Below, one piece after another: positions 1 to 6,640 of a DNA stretch of 37,127 nt. The notes beneath the pieces are model-generated. The model was not told the origin of the DNA. It saw only the letters and a list, made by a program, of their open reading frames with translations, and did not search any database. A program made the translations under genes and the position numbers. Source of the stretch: a bacterium (GTDB taxonomy: Bacteria; Patescibacteriota; Dojkabacteria; B142; OLB20); the NCBI GenBank assembly GCA_029567095.1, contig JAKQLP010000113.1, positions 1 to 37,127 on the forward strand, given 5' to 3'. The first letter of the stretch is position 1; every line of letters starts with the position of its first letter.

Positions 1-84
1 TGTTACTGCCAACCGCAGTCTAGTTTAAGGTGCAACCTATTGCTTGTTAAACTATGACTATCTTAAAGGATAATTTTGAAGGTA

Positions 85-1188
85 TTATGAATTGAAGGAG
101 ATCGTGAATGTAGAGCCTTTTTTAAGCTCGCTATCAACTGACATCAGAAATCCATGGGCTTCTGCTATTTCTTTAGCTATTGCTAAACCAAGGCCTAATC
201 CGCCTGTTTGATCATTTCTAGATTTATCCACCCTATAGAATCTCTCGAAAATATATGGAAGTTCGGCTTCAGGGATTCCTATACCGCTATCAGACACTTT
301 AAGCTCCCTATCACTCGCCTCAATACTGATCTGACCTTTCTTAGTGTATTTAAAAGCATTGCTAATTAGATTATCTAATAATTCCCTGAATCTAATTCGG
401 TCTGCTTTTACTTTAGCCCCTTTATCAATATTTACTACCACTTCCACTCCTTCTTTGGCATATCCTGCTAGAACAGATCTGACCATACTAGATAGCTCAA
501 TATTTACCTTCTTTAATTTTATTTGCCCGGACCTGATCTCAATCAATTCCTGCAGCCTGTTTATTATAGCTTCTAGCTGTGAGGTATTGGCTAATAGATT
601 ATCTACGAGTTCTTTATCAGGTTTGTAAACACCATCATTAACCCCTTCGAGCTGCCCCCTGATCTTTGTTAATGGGGTCCTTAATTCATGGGTAATATCA
701 GAAACCAAATCCGCTCTTAACTTTTCTATCCTTGATAATTCGTCAAGCAGCTTATTGAACCTCTGGATCAGCATTTGGATCTCATAAGGGCCCTCTTCTT
801 CCAATCTGCCTTTAAATTTATCATCCATTAATCCTCCAATGCTTTTCTCCATCTTAGCTAAAGGACCAGTAATATTCTTAGCCAGTACAACGGCCGTGCC
901 CAAAGCAGCAACAGCGCCGGCTACCATTGAAAGCAGGGTGTTTTGGATTATGGCATTTCTAAATTGATCATTTAATATCTCCAGCCTTCTTAATCTATCC
1001 ACTTCCATCTTATTCCTCATCCAGCCCATATTAGCAAGCTCAACCTCCTGTTGTTCTAAAAATCTATCGAAAGCAAAATTAACCCTAATTATTTGATAAT
1101 AGCTGCTGCCGACACTAATAATGAAGGTAGTTAGAAATACCGCTAAAAATATCCTTAAACTGATTGTTCCAAATATCTTATTCCCCAT
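85..1188 (-). CDS. Two-component sensor histidine kinase
   Basis: This is a membrane sensor kinase of 367 residues that should autophosphorylate and pass the phosphate to the response regulator encoded just upstream. Two membrane segments (about residues 10-30 and 82-103) enclose a short extracytoplasmic region of about 50 residues. A HAMP linker follows (about 104-156), then a HisKA dimerisation helix with the phospho-acceptor in SDITHELRTPL (H167). The HATPase domain shows the N box (N273 and N277), the DSGIGIP loop near 300 and the GLGLGLAI loop near 331. The gene starts inside the end of the regulator gene (11-base overlap), so the two are translationally coupled. The short sensor loop has no recognisable ligand domain, so the stimulus is unknown. 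All catalytic motifs are intact. Family assignment is secure. Confidence 0.95.
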   Translation of the reverse strand: MGNKIFGTISLRIFLAVFLTTFIISVGSSYYQIIRVNFAFDRFLEQQEVELANMGWMRNKMEVDRLRRLEILNDQFRNAIIQNTLLSMVAGAVAALGTAVVLAKNITGPLAKMEKSIGGLMDDKFKGRLEEEGPYEIQMLIQRFNKLLDELSRIEKLRADLVSDITHELRTPLTKIRGQLEGVNDGVYKPDKELVDNLLANTSQLEAIINRLQELIEIRSGQIKLKKVNIELSSMVRSVLAGYAKEGVEVVVNIDKGAKVKADRIRFRELLDNLISNAFKYTKKGQISIEASDRELKVSDSGIGIPEAELPYIFERFYRVDKSRNDQTGGLGLGLAIAKEIAEAHGFLMSVDSELKKGSTFTISFNS

Positions 1189-1861
1189 TGAACTTATACC
1201 CTACGCCTCTAATTGTTGATATATATTTAGGATCTTTAGGATCATCCCCCAAAGCCTTCCTGATATTTTTAATATGAGCATCGATCGTCCGATCAAATAT
1301 CTCCGGGGGTATATCGGATTTATACCCATTATCCATTAACTCATCTCTTTTCATCACCTTTCCTTTATTCATAACCAAAGTACTTAAAATATCAAATTGT
1401 ACCTTAGTTAAATTTATTAGATCATCATCCCTTTTTAACACATAATTCTGCAGATCGAACATAAGATCCAATACATTAATTATAACCGGCTCACTCTCAG
1501 ATCCTGCTCTTTTCAATAATGATCTGACTCGAGCAACCATGATCTTGGGTGAGAAAGGCTTTTTGATATAATCATCTGCACCTACTTCCAGCCCTATTAA
1601 TTCATCAATTTCTTTAGTCCTGGCAGTTACCATCAAGATCGGAATCCCGGATCCTTTTCTAACTTTCTTACATACTTCTACTCCATCCTTACCAGGCAAA
1701 TTAAGATCAAGAATGATCAAATCTGGCTGTTGTGTGCTGGCCATTAATTCTCCCTGAACACCATCAGCCGCTACTACTACATCATAACCTGCGTTTTTTA
1801 AATAATCGGATTCTATCTTTCTGATCTGTGGGTCATCTTCAACTATCAGTATTCTAGCCAT
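1178..1861 (-). CDS. OmpR/PhoB-family response regulator
   Basis: This 227-residue DNA-binding response regulator is the partner of the downstream kinase. The receiver domain (about 1-115) has the acidic pair D9/D10, the phospho-acceptor D52 in ILDLNLPG, T79 and K101 in the KKPF motif. The C-terminal winged-helix domain (about 130-225) ends with the typical TIRGVGYKF signature. It is first in a two-gene operon and overlaps the kinase gene by 11 bases. Upstream are two 9-base direct repeats at an 11-base period, followed by a weak -35 and a TATACT box 8 bases before the ATG. This suggests positive autoregulation and a leaderless or almost leaderless mRNA. The regulon is unknown. Confidence 0.95.
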   Translation of the reverse strand: MARILIVEDDPQIRKIESDYLKNAGYDVVVAADGVQGELMASTQQPDLIILDLNLPGKDGVEVCKKVRKGSGIPILMVTARTKEIDELIGLEVGADDYIKKPFSPKIMVARVRSLLKRAGSESEPVIINVLDLMFDLQNYVLKRDDDLINLTKVQFDILSTLVMNKGKVMKRDELMDNGYKSDIPPEIFDRTIDAHIKNIRKALGDDPKDPKYISTIRGVGYKFNGE

Positions 1862-1869
1862 GGGCTTGT

Positions 1870-1917
1870 AGTATAAAGTCTATAGTATCCCACTAAATTG
1901 TGAATACTTTGTGAATA
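1870..1917 (-). promoter_or_regulatory. Candidate autoregulatory operator and promoter of the two-component operon
   Basis: TTGTGAATA occurs twice on the plus strand, at 1898-1906 and 1909-1917. It reads TATTCACAA on the coding strand, with an exact 11-base period. The second copy is directly followed by TTTAGT (1892-1897, a poor -35), 16 bases, then TATACT (1870-1875), 8 bases before the ATG. OmpR/PhoB regulators bind tandem direct repeats with about 11-base spacing just upstream of or over a weak -35, so autoactivation is a reasonable inference. Confidence 0.55.
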
Positions 1918-3102
1918 TCATAATAGATCATATTTAGAAGCAAACTCATCTATCCTATCAAAAGCCTTTTCGATCAGATCACTTTTAGCAGCAAAAGACA
2001 TTCTGATGTGTCTTTTGCCTGCTGGACCTGAGCTGTCTCCGGGGATAGTAATAACTTTTGCTTCATCCACCAATTTCTTACAAAAATCTATTGCTCCCAG
2101 ATCCTCAAAACCTTTAATTTTAGGAAACAGATAATAGGCGCCTTGGGGCTTGGAATAACTAAATAATTTATTTAATTTATCCATCCTGTTGCAGATCACT
2201 TCCCTGCTTTTTAAGAATTCATTATAGAATCCATTCATGGCCTCCTTGCCTCTAGGATCACTTAAAGCAGCAATTGCTCCATGAATAGCGATTGTAGCCG
2301 GAGATATACATAAGTAGGTATTAATACTGAAAGCGATCTTTGTTAAAACTTCACTGGGAGCATATACATAACCTATCCTCCAGCCGGTCATAGCAAATTC
2401 TTTTGAAAAACTTTTAATACAGATTGTATTCTTTCGCAAATCCTCAATCATTAACGGACTATAGAATTCTTCATAACTTAAAAATTGATAGGCTTCATCA
2501 AGGATCAAATAGAGATCATTCTTCAAAACAATATCAGCCAGTCTCTCAACTTCCTGCTTACTTAGCACAGTACCTGTAGGGTTATTAGGATTGGTCAGCA
2601 AGATGGCTTTTGTCTTTGGGGCAATACTTTTCTCTAATAACTCAAAATCCAATTTCCAGCCCTCATCCTCCTTCAAGGAAACAAAGACTACTTTAGCTTG
2701 AGCTATTTCCAGCTGTGATAAATGAATTGGGTAACTAGGATCGAAATATATTATCTCATCTCCTGGATTCAATAAAGCTAAGAAAGTAGCCATCAATCCT
2801 CCAACTCCTCCCACACTCAAAGCTAATTCAGATAATTGCGGCTTAAATCCATATATTTCTTCAAAATCCTTTGCGATCAATTCTAATAATTGATTCTCAA
2901 GATTAGCTGTTGAATATTGCCCAACTGCAGGGTCTTTTCTAGCCTGCTCAGAAACATAGTCATAAATATATTGAGGAGTAGGGAACAAAGGTGTACCCTG
3001 CCCCAATGATAAAACATCACTGTATGAAGCAGCATATCTCATCATCATACCTATACCGGAAGAAGGAACATTTAAAGATCTGTCGGCGAAAGAATAATTC
3101 AT
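1918..3102 (-). CDS. Class I/II PLP-dependent aminotransferase
   Basis: This fold-type I aminotransferase probably transfers amino groups between an amino acid and a 2-oxo acid in the cytoplasm. Visible motifs are the NPNNPTGT loop, the ILDEAY motif that contacts the PLP ring, SFSKEFAMTGWRIGY containing the Schiff-base lysine, and a C-terminal HIRMSFA with the carboxylate-binding arginine. The frame extends to 3153. However, a promoter with TTGAGC (3148-3153), a 17-base spacer and TACAAT (3125-3130) overlaps that extension, so I start at the ATG at 3102 (MNYSFADR), giving 394 residues. Substrate cannot be told: aspartate, aromatic or alanine-type are all possible. It is divergent from a TrpR-family repressor, and a palindromic operator lies between them, so co-regulation is plausible. 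Confidence 0.9.
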   Translation of the reverse strand: MNYSFADRSLNVPSSGIGMMMRYAASYSDVLSLGQGTPLFPTPQYIYDYVSEQARKDPAVGQYSTANLENQLLELIAKDFEEIYGFKPQLSELALSVGGVGGLMATFLALLNPGDEIIYFDPSYPIHLSQLEIAQAKVVFVSLKEDEGWKLDFELLEKSIAPKTKAILLTNPNNPTGTVLSKQEVERLADIVLKNDLYLILDEAYQFLSYEEFYSPLMIEDLRKNTICIKSFSKEFAMTGWRIGYVYAPSEVLTKIAFSINTYLCISPATIAIHGAIAALSDPRGKEAMNGFYNEFLKSREVICNRMDKLNKLFSYSKPQGAYYLFPKIKGFEDLGAIDFCKKLVDEAKVITIPGDSSGPAGKRHIRMSFAAKSDLIEKAFDRIDEFASKYDLL

Positions 3103-3124
3103 ATTGTATTGAATAATCACACTG

Positions 3125-3153
3125 ATTGTACCACTTGCCCAATCAAGGCTCAA
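3125..3153 (-). promoter_or_regulatory. Promoter of the aminotransferase gene
   Basis: On the minus strand TTGAGC (3148-3153) and TACAAT (3125-3130) are separated by exactly 17 bases. Predicted initiation is near 3118, about 16 bases before the ATG at 3102. It rules out the longer reading-frame start at 3153, which would lie in the -35 box. Confidence 0.6.
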
Positions 3154-3157
3154 ATCA

Positions 3158-3189
3158 TTGACATCAACATTGTATTATTGTAATAATAC
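3158..3189 (+). promoter_or_regulatory. Promoter and palindromic operator of the TrpR-family gene
   Basis: TTGACA (3158-3163) is followed after 17 bases by TAATAA (3181-3186). The palindrome GTATTATT-GT-AATAATAC (3172-3189) covers the -10: two perfect 8-base arms around 2 central bases. Its 18-base length and GTAnTA half-site resemble the E. coli TrpR operator layout (GTACTAG...CTAGTAC). Since the gene next to it encodes a TrpR-family protein, autorepression is the natural inference. The operator also lies between this gene and the divergent aminotransferase. Confidence 0.6.
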
Positions 3190-3198
3190 GCTAATACT

Positions 3199-3522
3199 AT
3201 GAGTAATTGGGAAAATAAAAACACAAAAGAATTATGCACTGCCCTCTTGCTGCTCAGCACTGAAAAGGAAGCAATGCAATTCTTAAGAGATCTCTTAACA
3301 GAACCCGAGATCATTGAGTTTGGTAGCAGATTTAAAGTAGCCAAAGAATTAAATAAAGGTAAATCACAAAGGAAAGTGGCCGCAGAGACAGGAGTAAGCA
3401 TAGCAACGGTAACAAGGGTGAATCAATGGCTTAAAAGAGGTATGGGGGGATATAAACTGATCTTAGACAAGCTCCACAACCTTGAAACAAAATCTCCTTT
3501 AATTATGAAGCCTACCCCTTAA
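3199..3522 (+). CDS. TrpR/YerC/YecD-family DNA-binding repressor
   Basis: This 107-residue all-helical protein has the TrpR-like layout. An N-terminal region rich in leucine (LCTALLLLSTEKEAMQFL) is followed by a helix with LLTEPEIIEFGSRFKVAKEL and a helix-turn-helix with the QRKVAAETGVSIATVTRVN signature (about residues 56-75). YerC/YecD proteins share the TrpR fold, but tryptophan binding is not established for them, so trpR is not assigned. The start follows a TTGACA/TAATAA promoter very closely, leaving at most a few bases of leader. The GTATTATT palindrome over the promoter suggests autoregulation. It converges with the histidine phosphatase gene, with only 5 bases between the stops. Confidence 0.9.
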   Translation: MSNWENKNTKELCTALLLLSTEKEAMQFLRDLLTEPEIIEFGSRFKVAKELNKGKSQRKVAAETGVSIATVTRVNQWLKRGMGGYKLILDKLHNLETKSPLIMKPTP

Positions 3523-3527
3523 TTCTA

Positions 3528-4061
3528 TTACTTCCTTTCTAGAACTATAAAGTCAGCATACAATAGATCTGATTCAAATGACTTAAATAAGACATCGTAA
3601 CCGCTCATTGCCTCCATAAATGCCCTGATTGACGGTTCATGACTGACAGCAATAACCGTCTCCTCCTCATAGGATTTAAAAATCTCATCGAATCTATTAA
3701 CCAGTTGCGCGGGAGTCTCAATTTGATCGGGCTGAATATGCATCTTACGCATATACACCACAGCAGCTGGGATACCAAGCAACTCCCCGGCATTAGCTCT
3801 TGCTGCAAGGAATTCCGGACCAATCATTCTTAAGTCTGCAGTGCCGATATTATCACATCCAATAACTTCTCCAATAACGATTGCACTCTGCCTAGTACGT
3901 AGTGTAGGCGAATGAAGAATTACAACCCCTCCGACTAAGTAAGGCATGATCTTCTCAGCAGCATCTGCAATACTATCTTCTCCCTCAATAGTTAATGTCC
4001 TTTCCGGATCAGACTTACTTATTTGAGTTTGACCATGCCTGATTAAAATCAATCTTTTCAT
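3528..4061 (-). CDS. Histidine phosphatase superfamily protein (SixA/phosphoglycerate mutase-like)
   Basis: The 177-residue protein starts with LILIRHGQT, the catalytic RHG motif of the branch-1 histidine phosphatases (R8, H9). It has the second histidine in AVSHEPSIRAF and an internal HSPTLRTRQSA segment with the conserved arginines. The size is close to SixA or small broad-range phosphatases rather than true phosphoglycerate mutase (about 230-250 residues). The substrate is unknown, either a phosphohistidine protein or a small phosphoester. A TACAAT box lies 6 bases upstream of the ATG (4068-4073), so transcription would begin on the start codon itself (a leaderless mRNA). The gene follows a small membrane protein gene after 33 bases. 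Confidence 0.85.
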   Translation of the reverse strand: MKRLILIRHGQTQISKSDPERTLTIEGEDSIADAAEKIMPYLVGGVVILHSPTLRTRQSAIVIGEVIGCDNIGTADLRMIGPEFLAARANAGELLGIPAAVVYMRKMHIQPDQIETPAQLVNRFDEIFKSYEEETVIAVSHEPSIRAFMEAMSGYDVLFKSFESDLLYADFIVLERK

Positions 4062-4094
4062 AGTAGTATTGTATCAGAAGCGCTAAGCAGATTT

Positions 4095-4514
4095 TCATTT
4101 ATACAAAATTGCCAGAACCCCACCAAATACATGTCCTAGCATCTGAAGTATAGGTGATACAAAAACCATTAATATTATCCACCCGATAAAAGATGTTTTA
4201 GGATCATATAGCCAGAAAGGATGCCCAAATTGGGCCACATCTAATGATGGATCGGTCAACCATTTAAGAGCAGGTAGCCAGATAATTAGCATTAAAATCA
4301 ATGTCAAACCGCTTAAAAGCAAAGCTGTTTTCAAGACTGTTTGTAACCTCTGCTTTTGATCTTCCTGTCTTCCTTTGTTCAAGTAATAGCCAATGGGCAA
4401 ACTTAGTAAAATATTGAAGATTGGTACTCCCATGCCTAAACCGGTCAATAGTATATTAAGTAAAACTGTAAATATTATTAGTCTAAAATTGTCCGGCAGC
4501 TTATTTAATTTCAT
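4095..4514 (-). CDS. Small polytopic membrane protein, unknown function
   Basis: This 139-residue protein is very hydrophobic, with about four membrane spans: roughly residues 11-30, 33-45 (short), 63-84 and 108-137. A charged cytoplasmic loop (NKGRQEDQKQR) lies after the second. I do not recognise a family and see no catalytic motif. It starts 8 bases after the stop of the alkyltransferase gene on the same strand, so the two are probably co-transcribed. The phosphatase gene follows downstream but has its own promoter-like box. It is likely a real gene because the frame is long, in operon spacing and of coherent membrane composition. Confidence 0.7.
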   Translation of the reverse strand: MKLNKLPDNFRLIIFTVLLNILLTGLGMGVPIFNILLSLPIGYYLNKGRQEDQKQRLQTVLKTALLLSGLTLILMLIIWLPALKWLTDPSLDVAQFGHPFWLYDPKTSFIGWIILMVFVSPILQMLGHVFGGVLAILYK

Positions 4515-4522
4515 ACATTAAA

Positions 4523-4840
4523 TCATTCAAAACTATACCTGCTTTGTTTAAAATCCCTTATCTTACCTTTCAATATTTTAAGCCCTTCATGGGAAAGTAG
4601 GAATTCCTTTTTTAGGGACCCCAAAGCAAACCCTCCCAAACTGCCATCAGATCTAACAACCCTATGGCAGGGTACCTTTGGAGCGTAGGGATTTCTATTT
4701 AAAGCATTACCCACCGCCCGGGCACTACTAGGTCTTTTAATATACACAGCGATATCCTTGTAAGTAGACACCCTACCTAAAGGTATCCTGGAACATGCTT
4801 CATACACCTCTTGTTCAAATTTTGTAATCTTCTTATTCAC
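4523..4840 (-). CDS. Single-domain O6-alkylguanine-DNA alkyltransferase (MGMT C-terminal domain)
   Basis: This 105-residue protein corresponds to the DNA-binding/active-site domain of the Ada/Ogt/MGMT family. It has the recognition helix (RAVGNALNRNP, arginine finger R41) and the active-site PCHRVV with the alkyl-acceptor cysteine C58, followed by GSLGGFALG and the lid helix KKEFLLSHEG. Alkyltransferase-like (ATL) proteins of the same size usually have tryptophan at the cysteine position. Here the cysteine is kept, so direct repair by suicidal alkyl transfer is possible. The N-terminal domain of Ogt/Ada is missing. The start codon is GTG. It lies 50 bases after the DUF1704 gene and 8 bases before the membrane protein gene. 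Confidence 0.88.
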   Translation of the reverse strand: MNKKITKFEQEVYEACSRIPLGRVSTYKDIAVYIKRPSSARAVGNALNRNPYAPKVPCHRVVRSDGSLGGFALGSLKKEFLLSHEGLKILKGKIRDFKQSRYSFE

Positions 4841-4890
4841 ATTCGAAACACACTAAAAACACAAACTATCCACAAGAGGTTCTAAATAAG

Positions 4891-5829
4891 TTACAAATTC
4901 TTCAGGTCGAAAAAATCGCATATTTTATCTTTTTTAAACCTACCTTTATACTCTTTTTGCTCCAAAGCCTGATCAATACCTATCTTTCCTATGAACAGCT
5001 TAACGATCTGGTTCGGATCCAATTTCAATATTCTTCTGGCATTAAAATAATACATGGCAGGTTTTATTATATCTCCAGGGCTTTTCGTATCTTTAAATCC
5101 GAACTTGTGTCTTGCTGCTCTTTGCCAGGCCAAGTCTTTATCGAATCCCAAGCTAATAAAATGATCAAATATATCCCTCAGGCTTCCCTGCACTCCCACT
5201 CTTGAAGCTTCGTATTCAGCAGCATGCTGGAATAATGATGATTTTAATTCAGGAGTATAGTCTTGTACGTAAGTGGCCAACCCTTCTTCTGTTGGAAGAT
5301 AATCAGGACTTCTTTTTATTCCATTGTATCTTCCATTCTCATACCTGATCACATGGGCCATTTCATGCTTAACAGAACCATCAATATCCATGTACTGGTA
5401 AGAATAGGCTTTGGAAATATACAATTTCTGCTGCTTGTGTTGTGGACGGATACCATATCCGAGATGATCATTAACAGCGATCTCATGCTCAAGCTCAAAA
5501 TATCTAAATGCCTGCCTATATGCATCAACTAATTCATCCAGTTCGAATGCTTCTACCTTTTCATATTCCCTTCCTAGATCAAATATGGCGTTACTATGCT
5601 CTGATTCAATATCAACTGCAAAATATTCTTGGGCAGCTTTAATGATTTTTTCATTATCCTGCTCTAGCACAGCCTCATACAAGGCAGTTTTCAAAAGGCA
5701 GTCTGAGTCATTCTCAATCTTTTCTTCCTCCCACAAGTATTTAAATTCAGGATTGTATTCAATATTTGAAAAGAATTTCTCCTTTTCCTCTGCTAGATTG
5801 GTCGGTGTTAGGAGCTTTAAGATATTCAT
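4891..5829 (-). CDS. DUF1704 (QEGLA-type) putative zinc metallopeptidase
   Basis: This protein has 312 residues from the chosen start. It contains KHEMAHVIR, an HExxH zinc site, and about 25 residues later LPTEEGLATYVQDY, the equivalent of the QEGLA motif with the glutamate that completes the metal site. This arrangement identifies the DUF1704 family, whose animal members (MATCAP) are tubulin tyrosine carboxypeptidases; the bacterial role is unknown. The rest is helical and charged, and no signal peptide is visible, so a cytoplasmic enzyme is expected. The frame can be extended to 5853, but that start abuts the T-tract of a terminator. A TAGAAT box (5837-5842) lies 7 bases before the ATG at 5829, favouring this start and a leaderless mRNA. 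Confidence 0.8.
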   Translation of the reverse strand: MNILKLLTPTNLAEEKEKFFSNIEYNPEFKYLWEEEKIENDSDCLLKTALYEAVLEQDNEKIIKAAQEYFAVDIESEHSNAIFDLGREYEKVEAFELDELVDAYRQAFRYFELEHEIAVNDHLGYGIRPQHKQQKLYISKAYSYQYMDIDGSVKHEMAHVIRYENGRYNGIKRSPDYLPTEEGLATYVQDYTPELKSSLFQHAAEYEASRVGVQGSLRDIFDHFISLGFDKDLAWQRAARHKFGFKDTKSPGDIIKPAMYYFNARRILKLDPNQIVKLFIGKIGIDQALEQKEYKGRFKKDKICDFFDLKNL

Positions 5830-5856
5830 GATAATAATTCTAGCACTTAGCATTAA

Positions 5857-5884
5857 AAAAGGGACCTAAAATTAGGTCCCTTTT
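5857..5884 (-). terminator. Rho-independent terminator after the RNA-binding protein gene
   Basis: Perfect 13-base arms AAAAGGGACCTAA (5857-5869) and TTAGGTCCCTTTT (5872-5884) enclose a 2-base centre. Read on the minus strand, the hairpin is followed by a run of six T. It stands 19 bases after the RRM gene stop and directly before the next gene's promoter, separating the two units. The symmetrical A/T runs mean it could also stop transcription from the other side. Confidence 0.9.
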
Positions 5885-5902
5885 AATTTTCAAAGCTAAC
5901 TA

Positions 5903-6193
5903 TTAATTATAGCTGGGTCTGTTGTTGTAACCGCCTTGTCTTTGAAATCTTGGTCTTTCCTCTCTGGGTCTTGCAACCTGAACGGTCAGAGTTCTGCCGA
6001 AAAGTTCTTTTTCGTGCATACCATCGATAGCAGCCTGAGCTTGTTCATCTGTTTCGAATGTAACGAAAGCAAATCCCTTGCCCATTGGTTTGTAAATATC
6101 GGTAATTGTACCGTATTGAGCTAATTGCTCATTTAACTGCTCCTGGGTTACTTCATAAGAAAGATTCCCAATAAAAAGCTTCTTTTTATCCAA
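5903..6193 (-). CDS. RRM-type RNA-binding protein
   Basis: A single RNA recognition motif fills residues 3-80. It has RNP2 (LFIGNL), RNP1 (KGFAFVTF) and the usual AQAAIDGMHEKELFGRTLTV ending. It is followed by an Arg/Gly/Asn/Tyr-rich tail (QRQGGYNNRPSYN) resembling cyanobacterial Rbp proteins. The role is presumably single-stranded RNA binding, as a chaperone or cold-type protein. The open frame continues to 6286, but an extended -10 (TGCTATAAT) lies at 6273-6278 inside that extension. The extra residues look unlike an RRM N-terminus, so I start at TTG 6193 (96 residues). The start codon is not certain because no Shine-Dalgarno site is visible. A strong terminator follows the stop. Confidence 0.88.
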   Translation of the reverse strand: MDKKKLFIGNLSYEVTQEQLNEQLAQYGTITDIYKPMGKGFAFVTFETDEQAQAAIDGMHEKELFGRTLTVQVARPREERPRFQRQGGYNNRPSYN

Positions 6194-6272
6194 CTGAGAT
6201 AAAAATAAAAAATAAACTAAGCAACAGGAGAATATTTCTGAAGAAATAACACTCTGCGCCTTTACAGTGAGC

Positions 6273-6281
6273 ATTATAGCA
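6273..6281 (-). promoter_or_regulatory. Extended -10 promoter of the RRM gene
   Basis: On the minus strand TG-C-TATAAT forms a full extended -10, with TATAAT at 6273-6278. Initiation near 6266 gives a leader of about 70 bases before the proposed TTG start. That leader is U-rich and might be regulatory, as in cold-induced RNA-binding protein genes. I see no clear hairpin in it. Confidence 0.55.
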
Positions 6282-6373
6282 CACATTTGAACTAAATAAT
6301 AATCAAATCCTCTTAAGTAAGCATAGAAAGATTAAATCGTTAATTAAGAATTAAGATCATCATTCTCTCTATT

Positions 6374-6640
6374 ATGAAGAAAATACTAATAATTTTCGCT
6401 CTTTTATTCTTATCAGCTATTGTATTGGTCGTTGCTCGACAACCTTCACAAGAACAATCTCCAAATCAAGAAGCCCTTTGCCTTATTACTGTTAATGGAC
6501 AGGTATACAATGTTGCTAAATTAAGGTCCACACACCCAGGTGGTGATATATATGTGTGCGACACTGATATGACAGAAACATTTAATTCCAAACACGGCAT
6601 TGATTATGGGAGACTGAGTCAGTATCTATACACTCCTTAA
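6374..6640 (+). CDS. Secreted or anchored mini cytochrome b5-like haem protein
   Basis: This 88-residue protein has an N-terminal hydrophobic segment (about 4-21), acting as signal or anchor, followed by a cytochrome b5 fold. NGQVYNVAKL is the usual opening, and THPGGD carries the first haem ligand (H54 in HPGG). The second ligand should be H74 in NSKHG, about 20 residues later. Two cysteines (C36 and C62) could form a disulfide, which fits an extracytoplasmic location. It resembles the small cytochrome b5-like domain proteins of bacteria; the electron partner is unknown. Its stop overlaps by 4 bases the end of the convergent secreted-protein gene. It has no visible neighbour in a redox operon. 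Confidence 0.8.
   Translation: MKKILIIFALLFLSAIVLVVARQPSQEQSPNQEALCLITVNGQVYNVAKLRSTHPGGDIYVCDTDMTETFNSKHGIDYGRLSQYLYTP

Noticed and set aside
1-84. Possible gene end or RNA at the left border
   Set aside because: No open frame, hairpin with T-tract or tRNA-like structure could be supported in these bases.
3150-3401. Minus-strand open frame opposite the TrpR-family gene
   Set aside because: It is entirely antisense to a well-supported gene, has no motif and lies over its promoter and operator.
4865-4873. Single DnaA-box-like CTATCCACA near the alkyltransferase gene
   Set aside because: An isolated one-mismatch 9-mer, far from the origin locus, is expected by chance.
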